In this document: positions 1 through 10,744 of the stretch, one piece after another
Layout: each line of letters opens with the position of its first letter
How positions within the stretch are numbered: position 1 is the first letter of the stretch
Origin: Ophiura sarsii
Lineage: Eukaryota > Echinodermata > Ophiuroidea > Amphilepidida > Ophiuridae
Direction: 5' to 3'
Assembly: GCA_035610835.1 (NCBI GenBank)
Contig: CM069459.1
Coordinates: 27,113,570 to 27,177,569 of the forward strand
DNA: 64,000 nucleotides
Made by a program: the position numbers and the translations under genes
The notes under the pieces: model-generated
The model's database searches: none
Told to the model about the DNA's origin: nothing
What the model saw: only the letters and a program-made list of their open reading frames with translations

Positions 1-191
1 GGATAGAATCATCGGTAACATTTAAACTAAAAGTTGAAATAAGGGGATTAAGCAAACACTATAATTCCCTATTACGCTGTTTGAACAGGATGTGATCTGA
101 GGAAAACATGTTGTTTTGTGCATGCTGTATTCTGTATACCATCGCCGATCGTCCAAATACCGGTATGCTTTTTTGGGAAAAGTGTACTTTA

Positions 192-851
192 GGCTGGGTT
201 CACATAGGAGTATACGGTATACGGTATACGGTATTCGTTATTCGGTATTCGGTATTCGCTATACGCTATACGGGCACAGCGAGTCACATTAGGGTAGCAC
301 GCGAGCCCTACTCGTAGTAGAGTCATTACCTTAGTTTCTTAGTGAACTTGTCAACTAGAACCATTTTAAAAGAAAATGAGGTCCCATGCATTTCTCAAAA
401 GTGACGGGAACGTTCTTTTATAGCAAAAATTCAAAAATGGCCGCCCTACTGGGCCAAAAATTCAAATGGCACACCAAATTGTTCGGCTGAGCACAAGGAT
501 TCCGAAAAAGTATAGTACAAAGGCGTCCTATTGTCCTATTGTTCTAACTTACCCTATCTACGCAATAAATTGTTTATAAATCGTGATAGGTGAAATTCGG
601 AACGCCTGTACACACAAATTGCAGCCCGCCACATCCAAACAGGACGGTATACGGTGCACGAAAATCGAACACGCACGATTCCCGGTATACTATACTATAC
701 TACACTATACGCAGGTATACGGCCTTTTCGAATAGTGCCGTCTTATGTGACCCGGTATTATGAAATTACATTGTTTCGATTTAAGCTATACGCGTGCCCT
801 GCAAAACGTGCACCGTATACCCGAATAGTATACTCCTATGTGAACTCAGCC
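192..851. mobile_element. PIF/Harbinger-type MITE, 660 bp, TTA target duplication
   Basis: The ends are inverted repeats: GGCTGGGTTCACATAGGAG from 192, and the reverse complement of GGCTGAGTTCACATAGGAG ending at 851. Both are flanked by TTA (189-191 and 852-854). A 3-bp TTA/TWA target and a G-rich end are typical of PIF/Harbinger elements. Inside are degenerate TATACGG/TATTCGG tandem repeats (about 213-270) and TATAC-rich stretches (640-720). There is no transposase, so it is non-autonomous. The copy b duplicate lacks it near 5000, which fits an insertion after that duplication. Confidence 0.8.
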
Positions 852-889
852 TTAGGTCCCAGATTCTGTTCGATAGTTCGTATAGCTAG

Positions 890-1062
890 TATAGTTAGTA
901 TAGTTCGATACTGGAACACCCAGTATCGTTCGATACTGGTACAGAGTTAGTGTTTCAGTATTGGCTGATACTGGCACATATAAAATGTTTCAGTATCGGG
1001 CGATACTGGAACATAAACTTTTACCAGTATCGTTCAATACTGGGACAAATCCCACTGGTAAA
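890..1062. repeat. Palindrome array, core CAGTATCG..CGATACTG
   Basis: Five or six near-palindromic units of about 20 bp occur in under 180 bp. Each reads CCAGTATCG, a short centre, then CGATACTGG, with base changes such as cagtattggctgatactg. The units are separated by ACA/AACATAAA spacers. Related arrays occur at 2180-2365 and 5525-5690, so this is a dispersed motif family. No open frame or RNA family is recognised. Confidence 0.8.
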
Positions 1063-2179
1063 CTGCGGAGAAGAAATTTGCTCATTTAATGTATATCTCA
1101 GATTTTTGGTACTGATTATCTATTTTGAATTAGCCAACGTCAAAGCACCTGGTCAGGGACTTTATGTGCTAAGGTGTATTTCTCAACGCTAACTGCACCT
1201 ACAATGAAAACATTGACAGCTCCTCCAGTACAATTAAGTATTTCGGTGGTTCTAAGCTACGAAAAATGATCCAAAATCTTAGAAACATTTTCATATTTCT
1301 TTAAAATACATTTCGCACATCGTACATTTGGCTTTAATTTCCGAATAAAGTCGAGCGAACTTTGCCGTGGAGACTGAACATATTATACGTGGTGTCTAAA
1401 AAAGGAATTACAATGCACCTTTAGGTTGTCGTAACTTCCTAACACAACAATTCAAACGACAAAATAACGTCAAATTAGTTGGCTACTTTTACGTAATCGC
1501 TCTTTAGACTACGGTCATGGTAAATATTGTTAAGCCGTCCAATCTGCTCAGGTCAAACGGTACATGAGACAGACAAAAACATACGCGGGACTGTCTCAAA
1601 TGTCTGCACCTTAATCCGAAAAAGGGTATTTCAGGTCCTAGAATCTGCACTGCAATTTTATTCGTTAACACGTAAGAAAGCGGGATCCATATTGTGTAAA
1701 CATGAAAGTAAAACCACACGATATATTGATATATTTCATATCACCGATTAACCGAGTTACCAGAAATTGCGCGGTATGGTATGGTCGGATATTACATGTA
1801 AAGCGAATGCTTTGCGTCTGTGTAAGAGTTGTTTAAAATTCGACACTTAAACAAACAACAAATAAAATGGCGAATGATTTAAATACAACTTAGTCAATTA
1901 TGTTACATTCTGAGGCCGAAATAGACCAAAAGGTATAATCCACGCCGAAAAATAAATTATCTGCACACGTGTATTTCGCGCTGATTTAATGGACAGAGGT
2001 GACAGCACAGAGCCTGTTAACTTCGGGGATTTTACGGAGGTTTGGAGGTAGTTTCGTTTTCCGCGAGTGTTTGAATTTTTTTCTTTTCTTTTGGGGCCTC
2101 ATATGATATGACATGAAAAAAAGGTATTTTCCCGTATTGTGTGAACATGCAGGGAATAACTAATAAGACTGAAACATAA

Positions 2180-2365
2180 TTATGTACCAGTATCTTTCAA
2201 TACTGGGACATATCTCACTGGTATCACGTGTGGTATCACGTGTACCAACCAGTATCGCACGTTATTGGAAGAAAAAAAGTTCCAGTATCGCTCGATACTG
2301 GAACACATTTTGGTTAAATCGTAAAATCAGTATCGACCGCTACAGTGGACATTTTTATGTTCCAG
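2180..2365. repeat. Palindrome array, core CAGTATCG..CGATACTG
   Basis: This is the second array of the same motif. It includes ccagtatctttcaatactgg (2187), a stronger unit ccagtatcgctcgatactgg (2282) and several half-units. A short direct repeat, gtatcacgtgtg/gtatcacgtgta, lies near 2220-2245. The array lies in copy a and corresponds to 5525-5690 in copy b, so it predates that duplication. Confidence 0.75.
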
Positions 2366-3690
2366 TAATCGTGGTACCTAAAGTACGCTTTGTCCACTTA
2401 ATGTTCTGCATCAATTCGTATCCAAAGACACAACAAGGAGCAATCGACAGTTCAATGATATGAATAAGACATTGTCTACCTCTTGTTTGATAATAACTAT
2501 GTGCCACTGTTGCTTCCTTTAACTCAAATCGCGAATATGGTATCACGTGCGACTGACGAGTATGTTCTAGAATAGCTTGGGGGTTTTGATGGTATTAAAT
2601 TGACACGGATATGGAACATCCGTTACTTTAATAAATGGAATGAATTTAATCACATACGTGAGACGTCAGTGACATGAACAATTTGTTGAGTTGAATAATG
2701 AATTTTGGGTCAGGGTTATTGTTTTAAACCGAGACATATCCTGGTCGGCTAATGGGTGTGAATAAATTGACCTACATATCTGATTAACAAACACGTGTGT
2801 TTGACTAGTATTGTCAAAACTCTGCTACTGAATCCTAGTATATGTACTTGTCTCCAAGGACACACACAGATCAATTGGCAATTCAATAATCTAAATTTAG
2901 ACATCGCCTTCCGCGCCTTCTATGTATGGACGGTCCATAATGGACCCCGTGCGACCTGCGAGTTCAAAAACAGCGAGATTCGATATTCTTGAATACGCCG
3001 ATTTGGGGGTTCAACTCGCGCCTTGCATTGTGAGACGGTTCTGAGTCGAACACATGGTCTATTATTGCGGTAGACTAATATGATATTCGGAGTAAATGAT
3101 AACGACGAGTTAGATATACACGTTTCTGATTTCATGTTCGGTTTAAATTATCACCAATGTAGAATCAGCTCACGTCAAGCACTTTTCAGAAATAGAAATA
3201 ATATAATAACACCAACTATCAAGTCTAGAGATACAGTGTGTACTCCCAACTAGTTTGAATATATCTGGTTTTATATTCAGTTGCCATTTGTTCTTATTTG
3301 AATCAATCCAAATTCAAGGTGACCAAGCATTTTATCCAGCTAACAGCATTTTATTCATGGAAGTAACTCCCACACAATACAAAAAAAAGCTTTATTCAAA
3401 AAGCAACTAACCCACTCGTTCATTCAATTTATTCATATGCTATTTTGCCGTTTGCCTTTTTATTCTCTTTTTTATATTAGTTCGTTGTTTTGATAGCTCT
3501 ATGTTTATATATACTATGAATCTACAATTTGTTAACTGATTGTTTGTTTTGATTGTAATGAGTATCACTCGTGTCTACGCAGATAAGCAAGTGATTATGT
3601 AAATTTAAATATATGACGAATACAGGTCTTCCTTACGTGTTCGTGTTCAGAATATAGATCTTAAATATAGATCCTAGGTGTTTGGCAAAC

Positions 3691-4085
3691 GGTTAAAGGA
3701 ACACAAAACCGAAGTGGGCAAAATCAGTGCTAAATCTTACACGCGGGCTCAAAGAAAAACATCAAAAGACGATCAGTACAAATCCGCGGTTACTTTAAAC
3801 ATGTCGCAGTAACGATTAGCATTATCGGGTGGAATGAGGCTGAAATCATTGACACAAAACAACTAGATGGTTGAAAGATGCGATCTGGATTCGACGGAGA
3901 GGACGGTCTACTTTCAAAAAGACGAGGACCCATCAACTAAATAACATCTTCGACAAGGTGATCTCTATACCGCCCTCTATTTCCGGCGGTAATCACTAAA
4001 AAAGGCAGTGAAGAGGTTAGGTGTCAAATAGTCTGATGAAGTGCTCAGTGAGTATGATACGTTACGCGTAAATGTAAGTATAAGC
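3691..4085 (+). pseudogene. Penelope-like retroelement, decayed GIY-YIG endonuclease end
   Basis: Translated fragments in shifting frames resemble the C-terminal GIY-YIG endonuclease half of Penelope-like elements. From 3691: RLKEHKTEVGKISAKSYTRA, then a region rich in K and D, ending at a stop near 3812. In the next frame: IIGWNEAEIIDTKQ (about 3819-3860). After another shift: TTRWLKDAIWIRRRG (about 3859-3905) and QLNNIFDKVI. The spaced H, E and RW.KEAIWIR blocks are characteristic of this endonuclease. A tail resembling SDEVLSEYDTLRVNVSIS follows near 4032. At least two frameshifts and several stops make it dead, and the reverse transcriptase half is absent. It lies just beyond the end of duplication copy a, in sequence missing from copy b. 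The family assignment rests on my recognition of these blocks. Confidence 0.72.
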
Positions 4086-4089
4086 TGAT

Positions 4090-4339
4090 AAACTGTTTTA
4101 ACAGTTTAACATAATCTTTGATGTTAGCCTGATCTAAGATTGTTAATCAAATGCTCACCTACCATACCACAATTATCAGATTGGCACAAAAAAGTGCTCG
4201 TGTCATCTTGGCGACTTCATCCAATAATCATTATTAGCACTAAGGTAGTTGGTTCAGCATTTTTTTCGAAAATCAATTCAAATACCTTCTTTTTTATTGT
4301 GTCTGTATCTTAGAGGCCAGCAATGTTGCATTTAGAAAT
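4090..4339. other. No recognised feature
   Basis: AT-rich sequence without a convincing coding frame or repeat. It may include the 3' untranslated part of the preceding Penelope-like remnant. Confidence 0.4.
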
Positions 4340-4462
4340 TATGAATAGGTAGGCGAATGAATGAATAGGTGAATAAGTGAATGAATGAACATTTGATTTA
4401 TTAAGCGCTTCAAAGCGCTTCAAGTGTTTCAAAAAACACGATCAATGCGCTTTACAGGAATT
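4340..4462 (-). repeat. SINE/LINE-type 3' tail with GAAT repeats
   Basis: Read on the minus strand this contains GTAAAGCGC near its start, then AAGCGCTTAATAAATC, then an (ATTC)n-like tail (4340-4390 on the plus strand reads as degenerate GAAT repeats). A 'gcgct...ataaat' end followed by a simple repeat is a frequent 3' end of invertebrate SINEs and their partner LINEs. No tRNA-like promoter head is visible beside it, so it is probably 5'-truncated. Confidence 0.5.
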
Positions 4463-4509
4463 ACATATTATTTTACAAGATAAACATATTAAAAAATACC
4501 AATCAAAAA

Positions 4510-4640
4510 TACATTAAAAACATGTGGTGAACTACTGCCAAAGCTGGTTAACCACCCGCCAGTTTGTGTACTTCTCAATGGGCAAATTTCGTGTGACCGT
4601 GTGCTTCTTAAATAAGAACCGTTGGAGTTTTTTTCTCATG
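4510..4640 (-). repeat. Dispersed repeat, same family as 62590-62820 and 16260-16425
   Basis: On the minus strand this matches 62590-62700: the blocks 'ggtcacacgaaatttgccca', 'ttgagtacacaaact' and 'ggttaaccacctttggcag' occur in the same order. Copy 16260-16425 shares only the part from 'ggttaaccacc' onward. No coding capacity or terminal repeats are seen. Confidence 0.65.
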
Positions 4641-4839
4641 TACAATAGAAAACATCAAGTTGAAAATCGGGCCGGCAATCAGAACATCTACGTTTAATCT
4701 AAGCCTGCAAATATACATTTGGGTGTCTGACAGAACACCGCATTTTGCTAGAATATCACATATTGCTTGATTTGATCGTCTTAGGAGATTCCTGGAAAAA
4801 AGAAATTGACCCGAATCTAAGGCTTATCAATATTGGTAT

Positions 4840-6740
4840 TAGGATGGAATCATCGGTTACATTTAAACGGAGAGTTTATATTAGGGGATTAAGCAAATAC
4901 TATGAATCCTGTTCGAACAGGATGTGATCTGAGGAAAACATGTTGTTTTGTGCATGTTGTATAACATCGCCAATCGTCCTAATACCGGTGTTGTTATTTA
5001 TTTGGGCTAAACGCTGTCAGACAACATAATATAGTCAGCTGCAAAAAACGTTAGCACTTTTTCTGTTACGACCGCGTTTTATAAAACGTAAAAACGGAAG
5101 TGCTGTTGCATCGGTGGGGTGAAATATCGTGACTTTGAGCTGACCAACGCGCGCATCCGATTGGCCCGATTACGTCTATGTCGTCAAGAATGTTACTTTT
5201 ACTGATGATCTGAAGATGATACAGGGTATTTCTCAGCGCACCTACAATGAATATATTGACAGCTCTTCCAGTGCCATTGTGTGTTTCGGTGGTTCTAAGC
5301 CACAATAAACGATCCAAAATCTTGAAATATTTTCATTTTTCTTTTTAATACATTTCGCTCATCGGATGTAGGAAGGGAAAATAATTCGGCGTCTTGTTTG
5401 GAGGGAGTTTCGTTTTCCGCGAGTGTTTAAATACCCCTTTATTTAAAACTGTTGGGGCCTCATATGATATGACATGCCAAGCCCTAGGTATTTTTCTGTA
5501 TTGTGTGAACATGCAGGGGATAACTTATGTATCAGTATCGTTCAATACTGGGACAATTCTCACTGGTATCAAGGGTACCAAGAACCAGATGTTTGAATAT
5601 AAAAATGTTCCCGTATCGCTCGATACTGGAATACAATTTGGTTAAATCGTAAATTCAGTATCGACCTTATGTTCCATTAGGCTAATCCTGGTACCTGAAG
5701 TCCACTTTGTCCACTAAATCTTCTGCAGCAATTCGTCTCCAAAGACACAACAAGGAAGAAGAATCGACAGTTCAATTATATGAATTGGACATCGTCTTCC
5801 TCTTGTTTGAAATAATTAGGCGACACTGCTTCATTTAAGACCCTGACGAGTGTGTATGCATTAACCTACATATCTGATTAGCAAAGACGTGTGTTTGACT
5901 GGTATTGTCAATGACTCTGCTACTATAAATCGTATTATACTTGTATCAAAGGACACACACAGATCAATTGGTAATTCAATAATCTAAATTTAGACATCGC
6001 CTTCCGCGCATTCCATGTATAGTACCGGCCCGTGCGACCTGCGAGTTAAAAATAGTTCGCCGATTTTGGGGTTCCACTCGCGCCTTGCATTGTTGGACTG
6101 TTCTGAGTTGCACATTATGGTCTATGATTGCGGTAGACTCAGATAATATTCGGAGTGAATGATAACGACGAGTTATTTAAACCCGTTTCAGATTTCATGT
6201 TCGGTAAATTATCACCAATGTTTATCAGCTCACGTCAAGCACTCTGCAGAAATAGAAATACTAACAACAGCTATCAAGTCTACAGATACAGTGTGTACTC
6301 CCAACTAGTTTGAATATATTGAACACTGTTTTTATATTCATTTGCCATTTGTTCTTGTTTGAATTAACCCTTCAATGTATCCAAGCATTTCATCCAGCTT
6401 ACAGCATCATATTCATGGAAGTAACTCCCACACGACAAAGAGGAAATATAGCGTTATTAAAAAAGCAACTAACCCACTCGTTCATTCAATTTATTCGTAT
6501 GCGATTCCGCCGTTTGCCTTTCCCCCTTTTTCTTTAGTAGTTCGTTGTTTTGATAGCTTTATGTTTATACTATGAATCGCTCGTGTCTATTTGCAGATAA
6601 GCAAGGGGTTATGTAAATCTTAATATATATAATCATGGAATTATTAGAATGATATAATGAATACAGGTCTTCATAAAGTGTCCATGTTCAGAATATAGGT
6701 CTTAGATATAGATAGCTAGATATAGGTGTTGTCAAAGTGT
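4840..6740. repeat. Local tandem duplication, copy b
   Basis: This is the shorter partner of 1-3690, about 4.84 kb downstream of it. The order of shared blocks is conserved throughout. It lacks the PIF/Harbinger MITE, the first palindrome array and about 700 bp between 1330 and 2020. Divergence is substantial, with many substitutions and small indels, so the duplication is old. No gene is recognised in it. Confidence 0.85.
5525..5690. repeat. Palindrome array, core CAGTATCG..CGATACTG
   Basis: Third array of this motif and the partner of 2180-2365. It contains tcagtatcgttcaatactgg (5531), cccgtatcgctcgatactgg (5610) and half-units. It is more decayed than the first array. Confidence 0.7.
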
Positions 6741-6909
6741 CCGAGCACAGGTGTTAGAATGCAGAAAAGACGATTTCACAGTCTTCATAAAAGGTCTTCA
6801 TAAAGAAGCGTCTGAGTCCAGTTTTTGCGCACTTCCTTGATGTAGCCTGGAAAAAATGTAAAACCTCGTTAATAAAGTACAGACACAGCCCTGGAGTTGA
6901 ATCATAAAA

Positions 6910-7188
6910 CGACGTAGACTACGATTTCTAGGTCATCTACTCAGAATGGATGCTTACACTCCAGCTCGTAAAGCTTTATCATAATATCTTAATCCAGCAC
7001 TTAAAGACCCAGGACGACCTCCGACCTCTTGGTGGTCAATAATCAAGAAATACTCAAAAGACATTATGAACACTGATTTTAATTTATGCAATATGATTAA
7101 GTTGGTGATAGGAGGGTGTGGATTGAGTTGGTGGGGCAAGCAATGTCCAATTAGGACGGAAAGAGTATCAATGATGATGAGAATATAA
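6910..7188 (+). pseudogene. LINE reverse transcriptase, C-terminal remnant
   Basis: One frame reads RRRLRFLGHLLRMDAYTPAR, then KAL, an in-frame TAA near 6979, and YLNPALKDPGRPPTSWWSII, KKYSKDI and further sequence to a TAA near 7188. The sequence R-R-L-x-F-x-G-H-x-x-R-M followed 20-25 residues later by G-R-P-x-x-x-W is the usual end of the endonuclease/reverse-transcriptase polyprotein in CR1/RTE/L2-type LINEs. The catalytic domains are missing, so this is a 5'-truncated insertion with at least one stop. The 3' boundary is not clear. It lies immediately after duplication copy b. Confidence 0.72.
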
Positions 7189-7379
7189 TAACGTTCTAGA
7201 ACAAATCATCCATTAAAGAACAATGAAATCCAGGAACTATATCACGTTTTAATAAACTACATTAGAGCTTATCTATCATTAGATCTTCCTGCGATAGTTT
7301 TGACACCGTCTTTAATTTGACGTCTATTTTTTCCCTAACGAATAACAAAATATCACAGCATCCGTGAGATAAAAATGAC

Positions 7380-7472
7380 CAGTGGCGTAACAGCCGGGGG
7401 GGGGGGGGGGGGGGGGGGCAGGGGGGCACAGTGCCCCCCCCCTGAAGGTGCTCAGCAGGAAATTCAAACCTA
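7380..7472 (+). repeat. hAT-MITE-like fragment with 23-G run
   Basis: It begins CAGTGGCGTAAC, close to the CAGTGGCGTAGC end of the hAT MITE at 8671. A run of 23 G (7396-7418) follows, then a GGGGGGCAC/GTGCCCCCCC mirror. No matching right end was found, so it is probably truncated. The long G run is G-quadruplex prone and may carry sequencing or assembly length error. Confidence 0.5.
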
Positions 7473-7484
7473 CCCACCAGGAAA

Positions 7485-7630
7485 AATGGGGGGAAGGGAA
7501 AAAGAGGAAAAGAAGGGGGAAAGGGAAAGAAAAGAGAGAGAGAAAGGAAAAAGAAAAAGGAAAAGGACAAAAAAAGGGGAAAGAAAGAAAAGAAGAAAGC
7601 GAAAGAAAGAAATAAAGAAAATTTCGCAGT
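7485..7630. repeat. Polypurine tract, about 145 bp
   Basis: Nearly uninterrupted A/G on the plus strand (gaaagaaa, gggaaaagg variants). The long protein-like frames across it are rich in K/R/E or F/S/P and are composition artefacts. Such a tract could form triplex DNA. Confidence 0.8.
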
Positions 7631-7683
7631 AAAAAAAAGCACAACAGTTAACAAATTGTTGACTGTTGTGTTTTTTGTACTGC
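7626..7683. repeat. 58-nt near-perfect palindrome
   Basis: GCAGT-A-tract-GCACAACAG at the left is answered by CTGTTGTG-T-tract-GTACTGC at the right. The core stem is 15 bp with one mismatch and a one-base centre. It follows the polypurine tract directly. There is no gene for it to terminate. Confidence 0.75.
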
Positions 7684-7684
7684 T

Positions 7685-7805
7685 AAATTTTGTTACCGTG
7701 CGAAATTTTATGACCGTGCGAAATTTGTGACCTTACGTAATTTTGTGACCGTGCGAAATGTTGTTACCGTGCGAAATTGTATGACCGTGCTAAATTGTTT
7801 GACCC
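7685..7805. repeat. Minisatellite, 17-18 bp unit
   Basis: Six consecutive units of ACCGTGCGAAATTTTGTG type, with variants ACCTTACGTAATTTTGTG and ACCGTGCTAAATTGTTTG. The array decays into 'accctaccctacccc'. Confidence 0.85.
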
Positions 7806-7862
7806 TACCCTACCCCGATTTTAAGAGCAACTGTTAAACAATTCCGTTGGACTTAACGTATA

Positions 7863-8380
7863 GGGCCGTATTCTCGTACGTTTTTACATGAGGTTTTAAC
7901 CGGGGGTTTTAAGCTAAACATTCGTTTATTTTTTACTTTAAAATTAAACGCAATTCTCGAATTTATTTTTAAACTTAAACACTCGTCTAACTCATTGAAA
8001 CGTGTCTAACTGTAAATGTTACGTGTAAAGGGTTTAATATGTGTTCAACTAAACTCGTGCACCAAGTGCACGCCTTGAATGATTAGTTAACCGTGCTCGG
8101 TGCAAGCTGACATGCAGACCGTAGTCTTTTAAAAAAATACACGTGCATTTGAGGAATTTGGTTGATATATATATCTGTTGTAACCCATATTGGCCACAAT
8201 ACATCGAATACCCGTATACATGTACAGTGCACGCACAACGACTGGGACGATATTTGCGGAGTTTAAAATCGGATTTTTGTTAAAAACGTTGAGCAAAAGA
8301 TAAACTCGCGTTTAATTTAGACACGAGTTTTGTTAGACGCGGTTTTAAACTAAAACCATGTTTATTACGAGAATATGGCC
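7863..8380. mobile_element. MITE with GGCC-TATTCTCGTA ends, 518 bp
   Basis: The left end GGGCCGTATTCTCGTACG is matched in inverse by the right end, whose reverse complement begins GGCCATATTCTCGTAATAA. Similarity continues inward through AACATG.GGTTTTA blocks. Flanking ATA (7860-7862 and 8381-8383) is a likely 3-bp target duplication, as in PIF/Harbinger-like elements. The interior is AT-rich with more inverted TTTAAAC/CTCG blocks and has no coding frame. Confidence 0.7.
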
Positions 8381-8475
8381 ATAAGGTTTTGTCAAATTCT
8401 TATTGATCCGTGTCCTTAGAGACGAGAGTGGCAAAAATATGTTTATTTCATAAATAGGTTTCACAATTAAGATAT

Positions 8476-9009
8476 AAGGCTTTGCATTTGCTCTGGAATC
8501 GAGCCCTCATACACGAAAAAGGCAAGCCGAAGGGTCGAAGACAATGAAACTGTAGAATGCCCTAGGTGATCGTATATAGGTCGTTCTAGGTGAGCGTAGC
8601 GAACCAACGACAAAATGAAGGGTAGGGTATCTGCTACGAATGTTTATCAGCAGCACAGCAGGTCACAACTCAGTGGCGTAGCCAGGTTATTGATATTGGG
8701 GTTGGGGGGCGAGAACTGAAAATGAACCGACAAGATTATTTTGAGTCACGACCTTGCGCGCGTAGCGCGCGATTTATTTTGACTTTACACCTATTTTTGG
8801 CACGATTGAGGTACATTTTGGCTCTAAACAAGCTTGTACTAACGAATATTGCATTTAGGTGACTGTTATGCGCGCGTATTTTTTCATATGTTTACTTTTG
8901 ACCATCATAATTCCATGATTCCTCTGGTCAAATGAACCGACAGTGCCAATCTCAACCGACACGACGTCAATATTGTGGGGGGGGGGGGGTAGTGCGATCG
9001 CCCCCCTCG

Positions 9010-9043
<34 letters not shown>

Positions 9044-9580
9044 TGGCTACGCCACTGTCACAACTTCGGACTATTAGGGAGGCACGTTAACTAGACTCCC
9101 CACCGCATTCATACATTTGCTCAGGAATCGAGCCCTCATACACGAAAAGGGCAAGCCGAAGGGTCGAAGACATTGAAACTGTAGAATCCCTAGGTGATCG
9201 TAGGTCGTTCTAGGTGAGCGTAGCGAACCAACGACAAAACGAAGGGTAGGGTATCTGCTACGAATGTTTATCAGCAGCACAGCAGGTCACAACTTCGGAC
9301 TATTAGGGAGGCACGCCCGGGAGGCACGTTAACTAGACTCCCCACCGCATTCATACATTTGCTCAGGAATCGAGCCCTCATACACGAAAAGAGCAAGCCG
9401 AAGGGTCGAAGACATTGAAACTGTAGAATCCCTAGGTGATCGTAGGTCGTTCTAGGTGAGCGTAGCGAACCAACGACAAAACGAAGAGTAGGGTATCTGC
9501 TACGAATGTTTATCAGCAGCACAGCAGGTCACAACTTTTAGGGAGGCACGTTAACTAGACTCCCCACCGCATTCATACAG
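8476..9580. repeat. Tandem repeat, about 240 bp, three copies
   Basis: Copy 1 starts near 8479, copy 2 at 9119 and copy 3 at 9361, giving a period of 242 bp between copies 2 and 3. Shared blocks are tcgagccctcatacacgaaa, aagccgaagggtcgaaga, cctaggtgatcgta, cgttctaggtgagcgtagcg and ccccaccgcattcatac. Copy 1 is split by a hAT MITE. Copy 2 has an extra 'gcccgggaggcac' and copy 3 lacks 'cggactatt'. Two nearly identical minus-strand frames (68 and 83 codons) reflect the repetition and are not evidence of a gene. Confidence 0.92.
8671..9057. mobile_element. hAT MITE, 387 bp, perfect 8-bp target duplication
   Basis: Terminal inverted repeats CAGTGGCGTAGCCAG (8671) and CTGGCTACGCCACTG (to 9057) are flanked by TCACAACT at 8663-8670 and 9058-9065. 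An 8-bp duplication with CAGTGG-type ends is diagnostic of hAT. The right part holds a long C run (9011-9041), probably length-unstable. It has no transposase. It sits inside the first 240-bp tandem unit, so it inserted after that array formed or was not copied with it. Confidence 0.93.
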
Positions 9581-10735
9581 TTTTATTAACCAATATCCCA
9601 AGATATTGTGTCATTGTTCACAATTATGTTGTTCATTTCTCAGTACAATGCTTTAAGACTTGTAACCATTATTTGAAACAGGGTATATTGTGAAACATCC
9701 CCCTCCGAATATACATGATAATCAAAGGGTACAGTGGTTTAATCGCGCGTCCAACCAGTGACAGTTGTCCAACACAGACAGTCCAAGTGATATAAATTGT
9801 CAATTACATTCAATCAATTTCACATAAATTGTATTATTCACGGCTATATTATCCTAGATTTGTGTACCGTGGTTAACTTAATATAATAACACTAGAGCGA
9901 CATTTCTATAAGAGCCTAATTAAAAGTGGTAAAAGCGCTGTACAAAATACTGACTTACGGTACAACCTATGACCACAACGATACAATGATTCATACAATA
10001 AAATAAAAATACAAAGGATCAAAATTAAAAATACAACCCGTAACTTGAAACTATTTCGTATCCTATATTTAAACAGGTTATAGTGGGTATCAAGCGTCAA
10101 TAATGAATGTGCTCTAATCGAGCGTACCCACCCCCACTTCTTTCAGCTACATTTCGATATTGTCAATTACATTGACAATTTGATAGGCTGCTCTAAAAGG
10201 AGCTCCTACATGTAGTGAAGGACTAGTCAAAACCTCATGGTCGCATTATAATTCCTATTTACAAATTAAGTTTGGCCATTGATCCTAATTTTATCCTTGG
10301 AGACGTAGTATCAGATACGTGTATGCATACCTCTAGATGTAGGTTAATGCGTGATTGTAAACAATGGGTGGCCGGACATGTCAATATTCCCGCTTAAACA
10401 CGTAGAATTTTAATAAAGGGTGTCTCAAGAAGCACCCAATATTTAAAATGGCAGTACAATTTGATATAACAAGTGAATTATTTTGCGAAAAGATCTGCAT
10501 AATTGATGATCTATTCAGTTTAAAAGTGTTTTCACTATAACCATCGGGTGTTTCGCTGTTTATTCAGCAAGAAAAATATGTGGTCAACTTAAGGTGTGTT
10601 CTAGGTTATTATGAGGTCATAGTGACATCGTATTTGGGGGGATTTTGGTACTTTGTTTTGTATCAATGGAAGGAGGAGACCAATTATAGTTATACAGTGG
10701 TAAAAAACACAATGTCATACACTGTTAACAAACAA
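9581..10735. other. No recognised feature
   Basis: AT-rich sequence. A 64-codon frame on the minus strand (9906-10100) is hydrophobic and not recognisable. No repeats with clear ends are seen. Confidence 0.5.
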
Positions 10736-10744
10736 ATAGTCCGG

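Larger units (their letters stand above)
1..3690. repeat. Local tandem duplication, copy a
   Basis: This stretch is repeated in diverged form at 4840-6740. Matching landmarks: the opening block (catcggtaacatttaaac, ggatgtgatctgaggaaaac) recurs at 4846 and 4919; the 'acctacaatga...attgacagctc' block near 1198 recurs near 5238; 'agtttcgttttccgcgagtg' near 2049 recurs near 5404; the segment 2770-3650 recurs at 5865-6680. Copy a is longer because it holds a MITE and extra palindrome arrays. No gene is recognised. About 1330-2020 is unmatched in copy b and shows nothing I can name. Confidence 0.85.

Noticed and set aside
7262..7654. Longest single-frame ORF in this part (130 codons, minus) and its overlapping frames
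   Set aside because: It is a translation of the polypurine tract and the G run, giving F/S/P/L or K/E/R repeats, with no domain.
9074..9522. Two nearly identical minus-strand proteins, apparently a duplicated gene
   Set aside because: They are frames through the 240-bp tandem repeat, which itself is noncoding in appearance; the identity follows the DNA repetition.
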